From positions 105,001-169,000 of the forward strand of contig JAOTOL010001305.1 in NCBI GenBank assembly GCA_034440575.1: a stretch of 64,000 nt of DNA, read 5' to 3'. Source of the stretch: Imbricaverruca yamaguchii. Lineage: Eukaryota > Arthropoda > Thecostraca > Neoverrucidae. The position numbers were made by a program, and so were the translations under genes. Positions 1 through 12,984 of this stretch are shown one piece after another. The notes beneath the pieces were generated by a model that was not told the DNA's origin, made no database searches, and saw nothing but the letters and a program-made list of their open reading frames with translations. How positions within the stretch are numbered: the stretch's first letter is position 1; the number at the start of each line of letters is the position of its first letter.

Positions 1-441
1 CCCATGCTGCGCCAGTGTGTAGTGACGTCTGGAGAGAGTTCACAGGTTGCCCATGCTGCGCCAGTGTGTAGTGACGTCTGGAGAGAGTTCACAGGTTGCC
101 CATGCTGCGCCAGTGTGTAGTGACGTCTGGAGAGAGTTCACAGGTTGCCCATGCTGCGCCAGTGTGTAGTGACGTCTGGAGAGAGTTCACAGGCTGCCCA
201 TGCTGCGCCAGTGTGTAGTGACGTCTGGAGAGAGTTCACAGGTTGCTGATGCTGCGCCAGTATGTAGTGACGTCTGGAGAGAGTTCACAGGTTGTCCATG
301 CTGCGCCAGTGTGTAGTGACGTCTGGAGAGAGTTCACAGGTTGTCCATGCTGCGCCAGTATGTAGTGACGTCTGGAGAGAGTTCACAGGTTGCCCATGCT
401 GCGCCAGTGTGTAGTGACGTCTGGAGAGAGTTCACAGGTTG
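1..441. repeat. 49-bp minisatellite, about 9 copies
   Basis: The unit starts cccatgctgcgccagtgtgt and recurs every 49 bp (starts at 1, 50, 99 and so on). Copies differ by only one or two bases. The array runs off the left edge of the window, so its real length is unknown. Each unit contains an in-frame TAG in one frame, and nothing suggests coding. Confidence 0.95.
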
Positions 442-1317
442 TTGATGCCGCGTACCTTTATTTATGGCGATGTCGCGGCATTGCGCGGGATCCGCAGCTA
501 GCCAGGGCCTATGCCAGATAAGACCATCCGGCTCAGCGACAGTGCTCATGGCTACTGGCCCTTGGCGTCACACGTTCTCATCTGGTGCTGTGCGAATCGA
601 CGGACATTTCTTATATCTGTTATATCTAATATATTTGCTTCTTATATTTATTATATTTATTATATTGATGATATATTACATGTGCTTGATGACTTAACGG
701 GTATTTTCTGGTTTTCGTCATGTTATGACTAGTGGCAAGTGTTGTTCTTACGATGGAACACATTGTAAACCTGCAAATATAAATCCTTCACTTAAATGAC
801 ACTACGAATGGTTACAGGCCCTTCAAGAGGGCCTGAAATTCGAGAGATCAATCGTCAATACCAACATTTGCTGACACCGATGCGGCACAACGTACCGGAA
901 ACACTAGTTATGTTAATCTCTATATTTTATATGGAATACAACTGTCGACAATGACACATCGCTAACCGGGAAGGATCACAGGCTCCATAGACCTCATGTA
1001 CTCGCATGCCCTCCAATCCATTAACTCAGGGCCACCAACGAAACTGCAACGCGGCTGTGAATTCAGCACTGCAGGACCACAGTCTCTGAGGATCCAGCCG
1101 ATAGGTTAATACTGGGTGGGGAAGGGAGTAGCTCGGTCCCCTGGAACTCAATGTGCCTCACTGACAAAACTTATTTCCAATTGTGTAACATTACGTCTAT
1201 GGGTGGTGCCCCACTTGTTTGGGTATGGTGCCCGCTCCTGGAGACCTCGGTGAAAAACTCTGGTGACGCTCCTGGATCACCTAACGGAAACTAAGCTTTA
1301 AAGCAGTCTTCAGCATG
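442..1317. other. unassigned sequence
   Basis: No gene or known element recognised. A T/A-rich stretch of tata and ttta words lies at about 605-690. The first bases (442-455) still resemble a diverged start of the 49-bp unit. Confidence 0.5.
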
Positions 1318-1568
1318 AACAGCCAGAAACGTAACTTAATATAAATCACTAAACAGTCTCCAGAACTGGTGCATTACAGCCAGATACTAAACTTAACCAA
1401 CCTGAACCGCAGAACACTCCCCTGTACGAGCGGGTCACAGCCAGATACTAAACTTAACCAACCTGAACCACAGAACACTCCCCTGTACGAGCGGGTCACA
1501 GCCAGATACTAAACTTAACCAACCTGAACCACAGAACACTCCCCTGTACGAGCGGGTCACAGCCAGAG
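1318..1568. repeat. 61-bp tandem repeat, 3 copies plus a diverged one
   Basis: Near-identical units beginning cagatactaaacttaaccaa start at 1381, 1442 and 1503 (period 61) and end with a partial unit at 1564. The 60 bp before the first unit (from 1318) share the cagccaga start and scattered bases, so they look like an older fourth monomer. Confidence 0.9.
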
Positions 1569-1781
1569 GCAGATGCCGAACTTAGCATACTCCGCCTGGG
1601 CACATAGTCCTCGTTTCAAGTGCGCAGAGAAAATTCTACCCTTAGGATCAAAATTGTCGGCTCACTTACAAGCGGATAACCATTTAGTGCGAAGAACAGG
1701 ATCACGAGGAAAGGAAAATAAAAACGTTGAGGGGTCTTTATGAGCCATAGACTTGCACGGAGCAGCACCACAAATGGTCGT

Positions 1782-1928
1782 GATTATCATAGGAAAATAT
1801 ATATATTCGTGGCATTAAGTAACAACCAACCACAACGATAGCAGATAACCTATCTGATTATCATATAAATATATATTCGTGGCATTAAATAACAACAACC
1901 AACCGCAACGATAGCAGATAACCTATCT
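1782..1928. repeat. 74-bp direct duplication
   Basis: Two adjacent copies (1782-1855 and 1856-1928) run from gattatcata to gataacctatct and differ by a few substitutions and small indels. Each contains tatatattcgtggcatta. Confidence 0.9.
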
Positions 1929-2329
1929 ATGGCGAATCCTGGCCGGAAGGGAAGGATGATTAAAATGGCCGTCCACGAGGTCAGATAAGTCTGAGCTGGC
2001 AGTGACGCATTCCGGGGAAGGGGACAAGGACCCTCTCCCCCATGAGCATGTTGTCACATGGTCAATTTTAGCAGCCAATGGGTTTAGAAAGATATCAGGC
2101 TGCATTAACTCCCTAGGCAATCTGAATCTTTCCTTTTCCCTTAAAATGGTAGAAAATACATCCTGCATTTTCTGCATACATCCCTGGAAGCTGGTGACGT
2201 CACTTGAACCGCCATATATTTTATAGAAGTGGACTCGTGGGATGATAACACCGAGAGCTACATATTGCATATGAGCGAGCAAGCAGGCTGTACCGACAGA
2301 AGCCCGATTTTCTCGGATGGGAGGCACGT

Positions 2330-3155
2330 GATGAACCCGTCCCGTCTCGGGGGGGGGGGTCTTCAACCGCCCCCCTCAGGTTTTTTGCGGATAGTGGACG
2401 AACGGCGCGCGGCAGCGGCCAAAATTTGGCATACCTTTTCTCACATCAATTTGACACGCTGTTTCAAAATTTTGAAGTCAGGTCATCTAGGGTCAACGAG
2501 TTAGTCAAGGTCAAGTGAGGTCACCTCCAAACAAGTTCAACCAGTCATCACGCTTTAACGGATACAGATATTTTAGTGAAACTTTGAGCGTTTGCTTATC
2601 TTTAGGGATGCAACGAAATGTACTTGTGGAATTTTTCATTTCCCCCGTTTTTTGACTACGTATAAATTTTGTGTATTTGCAAAATTTCAGTTGAAATAGA
2701 TGATTCTGGCCAAAGTAAACATTTTTTATTAGAGAAAGTTGGCTTCCAATAACCTTTCTCGGTCTGCTCTACATAATGGAAAAGGAAAATTAAAGAACTT
2801 GAAAACTCAAAATTCTTACATTTCAAAAATAATTTTATTTTCATTTTTTGAGGCCCAAAAAATTAAAGCCCTGGTCGATTTCGCTGTCCTTTTCTCATTC
2901 CAAATAAATTTTGTTTTTCATATATCCCCAAAATGAACTCCCTAGAGCCAAAAACAAAATGTATGTCGTGATAAGTCGTGAAAATCTAGCCCCCCTGGTG
3001 ACGTCACTTTATGGGGCAAATTGTTTTGGGTGGTGGACCCGGACCCTACTCGTCGAGCGCTTTCCGATGACACCTCTTTCGTTCTCGTGCGATGCTTAGT
3101 TTTGATTTTAGAGGGGGGTTACTAACCGTCCCCCCCCGAGAAGGGGTGTGAGGAT
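2330..3155. mobile_element. inverted-repeat (MITE-like) element, family A copy 1
   Basis: About 826 bp. The left end (2330-2380: ...tctcgggggggg...caaccgcccccctc) and the reverse complement of the right end (3111-3155: ...ttctcggggggg...taaccccccctc) match as imperfect terminal inverted repeats of about 40 bp. A diverged second copy lies at 55,490-56,285; shared internal landmarks are tttggcatacctt, the words around caaggtcaagtgaggtcacc, and the ggggtgtgagga right end. No transposase frame is visible, so it would be non-autonomous. The superfamily and target-site duplication were not resolved. Confidence 0.6.
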
Positions 3156-4680
3156 CTGACCAGAAAGACGGCGCGGGTTAAGAGATATGTATGGTCTTCA
3201 AGTTGCAAAGCTCATGGGCGAAATAGTGCCCAGAGTAAGCAAGATATTGAAATATCGTTCTGTAAATTTGTTCAGGGTAATTTGCAAGAACGCAACAAAA
3301 TATCAAAATGTAATTGAAAACGCAGTGCGTCACCATACTCGGAAATGTCTCCGGGTGTCCTTAGGCCCTATGCAAAGACCCGGGATAATTATTACCATCA
3401 TCAAAGACTCATTACCCAACGTGGAACTGATGGCAGGCACTGAAAAACAGCAGCAAAACTGCTTACCCACTTCTCCAAATAAACCATGGCATACGTCAGG
3501 TTAAGCTGTCGGTTGATCAAGGATGGTTGACGACACATCGACCGTTGAGTCACGTAGCGTCGCCAATCTCACACCGATTGTCCGTGGGCGGAGAGTAGCG
3601 ACAGGTGAGACTCAAACCCACAATCTTTAGATTGCGAGACGGGCAACTTATGGTTCAAGTTTTAATGAAACAATTATATGGTCGTCTGCGAATCGAACTA
3701 GTGGCATTACATTCAAGCACATTGTTGCATTGCTTTAGAAAGATCTGATGCTGTAAAAGCCGAGTGGCGCAGATGGAAATGCAGCGTGTTCAGATAGTGG
3801 AACATTGTGGAGCAGACGAGTTGGGGGTGTTTTCATGGTTGGCACCGATGGTTTCAGGGCCACCACCAATTCCCGATCAACATACTACCCCGTCTCACAC
3901 TTGTCACCACCAATGTATCGTGAACCGCCGTCGGAATTACCATAGAGCGCCTTTATCATTCACCTCGATAAATACACGGCGCAGCCCACATGATGTGACA
4001 ACACTAATCTGATTCACACTTCAATCTTCATGCACGATTGTAGTGTCTGCGATACTGATCTGCCCAGGCCAAGAGTGATCTTATGAATGCGTGAATACAG
4101 CAAGAATTAATCACTACAAACGGCAGCATGGGTGGATGCATAGAGATCTTGTGCGTGCGTCTGTAGCTATCTAGCCTATACATAATCTCGACCTATGTTC
4201 CTACTGTTGGCTACTTAAAAAATACCCAAAGATATATCTGGGCTAGCTGTATACATAGTTCATGCTGAGCAGTGTGCCACTTATAGGCGGAATAAGCCAC
4301 CATGAAAGGGAACTTCGCATCTACACCACAAACGCTGAATTCCATGCTAGGTCTGCGCCCGGATATGGCTAATATACTAGCTAAATTCCTTTACAAAACT
4401 GTTTAAAGATACAACAAACTCTCGCCCTAATGGATTAGTTGCGGTGCGAAAGCATCCCTGCTGCATTTATCAAAGCCCACAAGATAGCTGAAATGAGGAG
4501 GTAACCAGCTAAGTTACCTCTACAGCTAGGCCTAACAGCGTCCATTTGGCGATTTGGTCCACACATTACAGTGGGTAGCACATACGTCGGCCCTCGTAGA
4601 CTGGGGCTCGCAGGCTCCTGGTTTCGCCCACGAGACCGCGACGGCAATCACATCCGTTACTTGGGTACCAATACAAATTG
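3156..4680. other. unassigned sequence
   Basis: No gene recognised. Short open frames here show no family signature. It contains the tRNA-like fragment at 3602-3650. Confidence 0.5.
3602..3650 (-). other. tRNA-like 3' half (pol III B-box) fragment
   Basis: On the minus strand an anticodon-arm-like segment (gcaat...attgt) is followed by a T-arm-like hairpin: GTGGG, loop TTTGAGT, CTCAC. The T-arm pairs throughout, with one G-T pair, and includes a B-box match (GGTTTGAGTCTC). No A-box or acceptor stem is visible upstream, so this is at best a tRNA pseudogene or SINE relic. Chance similarity is possible. Confidence 0.3.
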
Positions 4681-5271
<591 letters not shown>

Positions 5272-6054
5272 CATTATGACTCCTTTCAAAAGTTTCCAAA
5301 AGCTAACTCACCGGCAGCAAAAAAAAAGCAGACGCAAGTAGAGTTTGTGAAGGTATCTGACCCAATATCACGTTCGTGTGGTAACCATTCAAGCAATAAA
5401 TATTGCTTGGAGAAAAGGCCGATTCCGAGTGATGGCCAATGAGAAACGGACTTGCTTTAATGTCCACCAATCACCAACTACCTCCACATGCTGACAATAA
5501 TTCCAACAGGATGAATTATTTAATATATCGCCGCTGTTGTGAAGTAAATTGGCCACCGTCGCGTATGTCGGCATTGCTAGGGGGTTTATCCCACTAATAT
5601 AACCAAACGTCTGTGATATGCACAGCGGCGAATGGACGGACGTATTTTATCAATAATTCCTTTTCTGTCACATCTAAATGAGACTCACCTAACTTTCTCC
5701 CGTTCGCGTGCCTGAGAAGAGTTTCTTCACCCATGAACTCACCATTGAAGTAGACGTTGCCTTGCGGGTCAATGAACGCGTATTGGACTTGCGAGGCGAG
5801 CGCTGCATACGGGTTTTTGGAGCCTTCTGTACTCTCTTCGTACTCTGTAACAAGAGAAGACCGTCACATAAACGATAGCACGGTCAGTCATAGTCGACCA
5901 GACTGCTCTCACAGAAACCCATGGTCAACCTATGAACCCAGAAACCCGTGCTCTCCAGCCATGGCTACTGGAAAGCACCACCGTAGCAGATACCGATGTG
6001 AGTCGCTTACTAACCAGATACATCCGTCGCAATACTCAGCCATAATAACCAGAG
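5272..6054. other. unassigned sequence
   Basis: No gene, RNA or mobile element recognised between the ACGC tract and the next minisatellite. Confidence 0.5.
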
Positions 6055-6446
6055 ATATCCGCTACAGTAGCCAGATATATCAGTCACACCAACAAGAAAT
6101 GTACGTTAACGTCTAGATGTCCATTACAACAGCTAGAGGTGTCCGTCACAACACGCAGAGATATCAGTCACAACATGCAGAGATGTCCGACACAACATGC
6201 AGATATATCAGTCACAACATGCAGAGATGTACGCCACAACATGCAGAAATATAAGTCAGAACATGCAGAGATGTCCGCCACAACATGCAGAGATGTCCGT
6301 CACAACACAGATGTCCGTCACAACACACAGAGATGTCCATCACAACACACAGAGATGTCCGTCACAACACACAGAGATGTCCGTCACAACACACAGATGT
6401 CCGTCAGAGATGTCCGTAGCGTCCGACACACAGAGATGTCCGTAGC
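6055..6446. repeat. about 22-bp minisatellite
   Basis: Units resemble cacaacatgcagagatgtcc. The left copies are diverged (agatatcagtcac...) and the right copies are more uniform (cagagatgtccgtcacaaca). Several units near the right end are truncated. Confidence 0.9.
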
Positions 6447-7134
6447 GCATTAATCTAGCGAAATCAGGGCCGAAACACATCAGGGTGTAGGACGCCAACA
6501 GCCGGTAGGCGAAGTAGAACCACTTGGGGTAGAAACACTTGAGCTCAGACTCACTCAGGGGTGTGCAACGTCAAAAAAACCAGACGATTGTGTACAGCCG
6601 TGAAGTGAATACGTGGAAATTTGAACATGATTTGAATATCGCCGCTCAGCAGTTGTACAATTACAAGCACAAATTGGTCAAGAACTCCGAACGTGCATTA
6701 TGATTCCGAGCACAACATGGAAGCAAATATTGTTCGATGGGCTTGAAGCGAAACCAAAATGACCAATATGAACATTACGAGTATGCACATCGGCTGTATA
6801 CGCAAATCATCAAAGCATCTACAACAAGAAGTATGCGTACTGAATAAAGTCCCGTTAGGCACTTTAGGTATGCGCAATGCAGTACTTGCATATTAAGAGT
6901 TGTTCGCTTCGGGTTAATGAGCTGCATTTATCTCGCGAGAGCACGCTCTCATGCATACCTATTCACTGTAGGTGGAACCGCGACCGGCTCAGGTTACAAG
7001 TGGACCCCCACTGCTGGCGAATTAATAGCCTTCCGAGCAGATTGTCACTGGAGTCGATTCGGCGCTCAGACGGCCAACCGCTCGCCGGATCATCGGGGAC
7101 GCCGACGTGGCCAAGCCAAACAGCGCACTAGCGG
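6447..7134. other. unassigned sequence
   Basis: No gene or element recognised. Composition rises in GC toward the following minisatellite. Confidence 0.5.
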
Positions 7135-7700
7135 CCGGCTGCAGGCGGCCCCAGACGGAGTCCGGCTGTCACGGTAGCCGCAGACGGAGCCCGGCCGCCA
7201 CGGCGGAGACGTACGGCGGCCCAGATAGCCAGGCTGTCACGGTAGCCGCAGATGGAGCCCGGCCGCCACGGCGGCCCAAACTGAGTCCGGCTGTCACGGC
7301 GGCCCCACACGGAGTCCGGCTACCACTGTGGCCCAGACGGAGTCCGGCTACCACGGCGGCCCCAGACAGAGTCCGGCTGCCACGGCGGAGACGTACGGCG
7401 GCCCAGATAGCCAGGCTGTCACGCGGCCCCAGACGGAGTCCGGCTGTCACGGTGCCCCACACGGAGTCCGGCTACCACTGTGGCCCAGACGGAGTCCGGC
7501 TACCAAGGCGGCCCAAGACGGAGTCCGGATACCACGGCGGCCCCAGACAGTCCGGCTGCCACGGCGGAGACGTACGGCGGCCCAGATAGCCAGGCTGCCA
7601 CGCGGCCCCATATGGAGCCCGGCTGCCACGGTGGCCCACACGGAGTCCGGTTACCACTGTGGCCCAGACGGAGTCCGGCTACCACGGCGGAGACGTACGG
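7135..7700. repeat. GC-rich minisatellite (about 29-31 bp units, higher-order)
   Basis: The core unit resembles cggcggccccagacggagtc followed by cggctaccacgg. A longer block with gagacgtacggcggcccaga recurs at about 7206, 7388 and 7568, so the array has a higher-order period near 180 bp. Overlapping open frames on both strands reflect the repeat, not genes. Confidence 0.9.
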
Positions 7701-7724
7701 CAGTCTGCGCCGGGCGGGGGTCAA

Positions 7725-8045
7725 CCTGCAGCCACATCAGGGCGGCGACACACTGCCAGCTCTGCATGAAACATCTGCGCGCGTCACGCGCGTGATTACT
7801 GTGCGTTACGCGCGGAAATTTTACATCGCCGCACACTGGTGCAACGCATGCGCGTCGTCTCCACGGGGTGTCTGCGTGCTAAGAGAGGTGGAGAGAACAC
7901 CGGATGGTACAGAATTGGCTAACGAAGCCAGGATCGACGAGGTAAAATCAAATATTTCCATTTAACATGCTTATATTTATTGTTAGAACAGGTTTGGACA
8001 AGCTTACAACACCTTGTACGTTCCTTTCTTATATCAAGGAGAGTT
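7725..8045. repeat. dispersed repeat family B, uninterrupted copy
   Basis: It shares ctgccagctctgcatgaaac...ctgcgcgcg at 7753-7785 with 14,155-14,190. It then shares gtgcgttacgcgcggaaatt at 7801-7820 with 16,412-16,431, and further words (taacgaagcc; ttggacaag...ttgta...atatcaag) with 16,530-16,653. The two halves that are contiguous here are separated by a 2.2 kb insertion in the other copy. The nature of the family is unknown; no coding frame is recognised. Confidence 0.75.
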
Positions 8046-8254
8046 GTATGACAATCTGCACTATCACACATATTACCATATGATTCAAGCTCGTAGTTCA
8101 CCCGTAGATGCATATACACGGCATATGCCCTTTGTTTCAGCGTGTCTGAAGAGCTGTGGATTCGAAGCTCACTGCCAGAGCGGGCTTACAATCACCTACG
8201 GCCAGTAAGCTTGAGGGAGTGACCACTCCACAAGACAAACCAGATGAACGCATC

Positions 8255-8335
8255 GTAAAACTACTTCCTAAAACCTACTAAAAAAAACACTAAAACTACT
8301 AAAACTTTACGTAAAACTACTAAAACTACTTTCAC
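8255..8335. repeat. 9-bp (aaaactact)-like tandem repeat
   Basis: Degenerate copies of aaaactact and aaactacta run through this segment. Confidence 0.75.
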
Positions 8336-9554
8336 TGTTCGCTAAAATAAATATAGCTTCGTGCACATCTTAGGATGTTTCCAATATGAGGTTAACACTT
8401 CAAGCTGGTTTATCCTTTAATCTAGGTCGGGTAAGGTACTTTACTTGCTACGTAAGGGTACTTTATATACTTTATATAACTTAGATAAGTTGCAATTCAT
8501 ATTCAGAGCACAAAAGGCATCACATAATGTATGCTTCATGTGCAAATTCCATGTGTGGTGTTGAAATGTACCTTACTGAAATTTACATATACCGCCGAGT
8601 CATACATCATGTACGCAATCTTGATATCATTGACGTGTGTAACATTTCATTTACCGTGCAAATTGAACCTTCATCGAAGAAACGAAGACCCAGTGCCGTG
8701 CAAAGCCACACAAATGGATGTCTCACCGAGGATATTCGGCTAAATAACAGCCTTGCTATACCAGCCACCCTTCTATAGGTTCAACATTATTACTTGACCG
8801 GACGCCTCCCATTCATACATATGCACTGCCGCCTGTCTTCCCTCTCGCAGCATATATCACATTTAATGAAAAGACAAAAGCAGGCTATATTTACTTCGTC
8901 GTGTGTTTTGCGACAAACTTTCGTACGCGCATCGTAAAAACGAGGTAGACCGAAACGTCCAAGTTCGCCAGAAGTATTGCCTCGTGATCCTCACAGAACC
9001 AGGGTACCACCAACGCAATGCAACAGCATAGGACAGGAAAACGCAGCTTTGACAGGATTTGCATTACAATGCTTTCTGCTTTTACAAATCCATGGTAACT
9101 TAACTACATCTGGAAGCACTCATCATTCGTGTCTAGCTTACATCTGGAGTCCATGCCTTTCCTTACATTGATTGCGGCTTCTAGCTTCAAGTGAGTCGAA
9201 AACGAATAGTGCAGCGACGAAGGATGTTTCTGGCGTCGCATATCACAGCCGTAAGGCATGAGCACTCCGACATGGGAGAGGGGACAATGATAAGCTCGCC
9301 CCTAAAAATTCCAGGGGACGGACGTCCTCGCTAACCACTCTCTCCCCCTCCCCAACTAATGCAACGCCCCTGGCAAGAAGGCAAGTGCTAGCGGTCGGAA
9401 AACCTGGTGGCAAAGACCCGAGGACAGCTCTCCTCCCTTACTGCATCTACTCACGGATTGACAATAGTTTGTCCAACACCGTACTGCACCGGCCGCATTG
9501 TCGACGCATTTTGTCATTCCCGCTGCAGCTTGCGCCCGCAACCACTGTCCGGAG
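8336..9554. other. unassigned sequence
   Basis: No gene recognised. Small direct repeats of gtactttata occur near 8430-8485. The reverse strand near 9370 reads gccaggggcgttgcattag next to pyrimidine-rich DNA, which resembles the ends of some DNA transposons, but no partner end was found. Confidence 0.45.
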
Positions 9555-9690
9555 CACACGGTCAGTGTATGCGTTTTGGGTAACGGTTGGCAGCTGGTTG
9601 ACGGAGATTGCGACTGCAAAAGAGATGCTCCGGTGCACACAGTCAGTGTTTGCGTTTTGTGCTGACGACGGTCAGCTGGGCGCGGCCGCT
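9555..9690. repeat. diverged monomers of the 79-bp satellite
   Basis: Two old units share cggtgcacacagtcagtg, gcgttttgtgctgac and gtcagctgggcgcg with the array at 10,045-10,580. Confidence 0.65.
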
Positions 9691-10044
9691 ACTCGGTGTC
9701 CAAATTCATTTTCACTTGGATGTCAAATGCAAACAAAAATCAATTTTGCTATGTAGCTGAAAATGTTGTGCGACATATACTCCACTTGTATGCAAGTCGG
9801 ATTCTGGGTCCGTGTTCCCCAGCACAACTTCAAAAACATGTAAGCATTTATTGAATGTCGTCCACGTCAGATGTGCTTTATTATCATGTGCACCGATTCG
9901 GTCGGTTGACATCCTCCGTCGGTCTGTACCACTATCATATAACTTGCTTCCAACATCTAACTTAGAACGCAAATGCTTTTCCTGTTACGTAATGTTTTCC
10001 ATCTACAATGCCGAATTTGGACCTACTATCGCTATTGCTGCTTA
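9691..10044. other. unrelated sequence interrupting the 79-bp satellite
   Basis: About 350 bp with none of the satellite's words lie between diverged monomers on the left and the main array on the right. It could be an insertion or an original flank; no terminal repeats are visible. Confidence 0.5.
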
Positions 10045-10580
10045 GTTCCGGTGAACATGGTCAGTGCTCCGAGTTTTGTGCCGACTGGCAGCTGGGCGCG
10101 ACTGCACTGGCGCTGATGTCCCGGTGCACACGGCCAGCGAACGACTTGCGTGCGGACCAGTGACTGGTAGGCGGGCGCAACGCTACTGACGCTGCTGCCC
10201 CGGTGCACACAGCCAGCTAACGACTTGCGTGCGGACCAGTGACTGGTAGGCGGGCGCAACGCTACTGACGCTGCTGCCCCGGTGCACACGGCCAGCGAAC
10301 GACTTGCCGTGCGACCAGTGACTGGTAGGCGGGCGCAACGCTACTGACGCTGCTGCCCCGGTGCACACAGCCAGCTAACGACTTACGTGCGGACCAGTGA
10401 CTGGTAGGCGGGCGCAACGCTACTGACGCTGCTGCCCCGGTGCACACAGCCAGCTAACGACTTACGTGCGGACCAGTGACTGGTAGGCGGGCGCAACGCT
10501 ACTGACGCTGCTGCCCCGGTGCACACGGCCAGCGAACGACTTGCGTGCTGCGCAGACGGCTGGCAGCTGGGCGCAATTCG
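10045..10580. repeat. 79-bp satellite, about 6 copies
   Basis: The unit contains ccccggtgcacacagccagc, cgacttgcgtgcggaccagt and gactggtaggcgggcgcaac, with period 79 (for example ORF starts at 10,289, 10,368 and 10,447). The central copies are nearly identical. The outermost copies carry a different middle (ggcagctgggcgcg), as in the diverged units at 9.6 kb. Confidence 0.92.
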
Positions 10581-11297
10581 TCACCAGCCATCTCAACGTT
10601 GTCTGAGGTGCCACCACTGTAAGATTATATTTAGGCTGCCGAACTAGGTGCCATCTGAGTGTGGGCGCGGGCGGGGCGAGGCGGAGGAGGCGGGGCTCGG
10701 TAGAGAAGGGCGACGCGCCGGCCAGGAGCAATAGATTAGATAATTCAGATGTTCTGGAATTCAGCTTCTGGAAGTTAGACATCTTCATGGTTCCTGGATA
10801 GATTTCAAGTTCGTTTTTATACATATGTGCAACAAGATAAGAATATCGTAAAAGTTCCAAAATCATCCGCGATACATTCACAATGAAAGGACCACCGATT
10901 CATCAGCCTCCGATCGTGTAGATGCAGAAGGGATATTTGGAAAGGATGCGAAAGATGATGTCCGAATACAACGTACGAAACAAATATGTCGCACGTGCCG
11001 TGTTCCCAGTTGGCGCTGGAGTGATGTCCGATCCTCAATCTACACCGTGATGCTCTATAACACCCAGTTGCACCCTGTCAATTCACCGCAAACGCTTGCA
11101 GTGACATGATACACACATGGTTCACCAAACCATATTTCCTCCGGAACGCCGCAAAGCATATAGATATCGGTGCCTTTTTAACTATGGGGTACAGTTAATA
11201 GAAGACTTAAAATCATGCTATTTTTCCTGCACACTTTGTCGTCATCCTCAAAACACTCTTTCAATTAACCATAATCCTGAGATGGAAAAAGCAGCGA
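10581..11297. other. unassigned sequence
   Basis: A GC-rich patch at about 10,655-10,720 is followed by ordinary sequence. No gene recognised. Confidence 0.5.
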
Positions 11298-11452
11298 TGA
11301 ATCGCCCAACATAGGACCCAAAGGATCCGTGGTACGCAATCATCTAGGTGAATCGTCCAACGTAGAACCCAGTGGATCCGTGGCAGACAATAGCCGAGGT
11401 GAATTGTCCAACGCAAGACCCAGTGGAGCCGTGGTAGGTAATCATCTCGAGG
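11298..11452. repeat. 51-bp tandem repeat, 3 copies
   Basis: Units starting tgaatcgcccaaca, tgaatcgtccaacg and tgaattgtccaacg begin at 11,298, 11,349 and 11,400 (period 51). Because 51 is a multiple of three, the minus strand reads as repeating LPRIHWVLRWTIHL-like peptide. Confidence 0.88.
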
Positions 11453-12984
11453 GAGTGTGGTGGACCGTTCCATTAACATGCCAACCTGCCGTGGCACGCT
11501 AACTGCGGCGACGCTGCCCAACCCCAATCGTGATCGAGGCGCCCCTCTTCGCCACAGTCTAGTTACATTTCCCATTGCGTGACCACTCCTGTGGGGGAGA
11601 GAGGAGCCCGGAAGGCTTGGGTTGGTCGTATGGTAGAACCCTGTTAGATAAAGCCCTGCTTCAACTCACAGCACTAGCCTCTCGAATTTGTGTAGTGTCG
11701 CTGATCTTATCTCCACCTCCGGTAAAAAATGATCAGAACCCTACGATCAGGCCCATCTTAATGTGGTGTGTGGCTTCAGAATATCGCCGGAAGCCCCAGC
11801 AACAGCTGCTGACCGACGGTGCCATAATCAAACCACACCTTGTCGGACAAAAACGCGACACATCCCAGCAGCTTCCCGGTCCGGAAATGGTCTGCATTCA
11901 AATCATGATGTGTGCGCATTACGATAATTTAGTATTCATGTGTGTACGTACAACAGACAGTCGCACCCGGGGCGTGCTCTCGTCACTCTCACCATTGTCC
12001 GGAAAGACGTACCACCACATAATGCCGACGACCAAATCCCCTTTCCTCCGCCGCCCTCATCGACGTCATTGGATCGGCACGAGGTGGACGCGTGCGAGTG
12101 CGGTTTGGCCCGGTTTTGGCGTGACCCGGGCCGGCAGATAGCGCGTGATCGATACCGACAGCCGTCGTTGCCAGCCGGCCGCTCAGACGGGCGGCGGCGC
12201 CGTCGCCACTGCCGTGTCGCGATACCGCCGCAACTAATGAGAGTGCGCTTGCCGCCGTCGGCACAGACGTGGCGCGTTGCACGCTCTCGGCGCACGGCGC
12301 ATGGGCGAGATCCCCTCGCGCCGCGGCGCTGCCAAAAATGGCGCGGCGCGGCGCGGCGCGGCCGGGCCGACGGACAGCATGGCCCGGTGGGGACGACATC
12401 CGTTTGGCCAGGACGGCGGCGCCAATAGCCTATGTAGTCCAGCACGCTTCGAACTAGTCACTTGCCGCCAACATACGAGCGGACCGTCGAGGAGCAATTT
12501 CGCCGACTGGAAATTCAGGTCCGATGAATATTCTAGCTCGGGGATACCAGATGAATGGTTCGTTTATCAGAGCCGCGATCATTAATGCATTCAACAAAAG
12601 CATTCAACTGCCAAATGTAAAAAATGAGAGGGTAATTGTCTGGAGAGGGACATGTTCTGGATAAGCTCCCAGAAGCCGGTTGTGTTTTTCTTCAATTCTG
12701 GCCAAGACCCATTTCAAATAATACCAATGTCAGCGGTTTGTTCATCAGTGCTTACCCCATCCCAATGTCATCGGCCACAGCAAAGCCGTCGATAATATTA
12801 AGAATTGGCAGGGGGCTTTATGGCGCTTCAGCGAGAACATTTGACATGAGCCTTGACTGTATTTCTTACACTATTCGAACTGCTCGATACTATGCGGTGT
12901 ACTACGCATGATTGTTCAGCTGAATAGAAGCCGATCAACTTTAATCCAGGGCGGAGGCTTCACCACAGCAGTTGATCACCTCGT
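11453..12984. other. unassigned; CpG-rich island at about 12,040-12,430
   Basis: The segment 12,040-12,430 is strongly GC- and CpG-rich (cggcggcgccgtcgcc; gcggcgcggcgcggcg) and open in several frames on both strands. It could be a promoter or first-exon region, but no protein family or clear splice structure is seen. Confidence 0.4.

Noticed and set aside
3764..3835. Met-tRNA-like start (gagtggcgcagatgg)
   Set aside because: A-box resemblance only; no anticodon arm, T-arm or closing acceptor stem follows.
6055..6446. CRISPR-like appearance of regular short repeats
   Set aside because: Tandem copies without unique spacers in a eukaryotic setting; a minisatellite. The same applies to the 23-, 35- and 49-bp arrays.
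11575..12141. 188-codon plus-strand frame
   Set aside because: No recognisable family; the distal part lies in a GC-rich island that is open in most frames.
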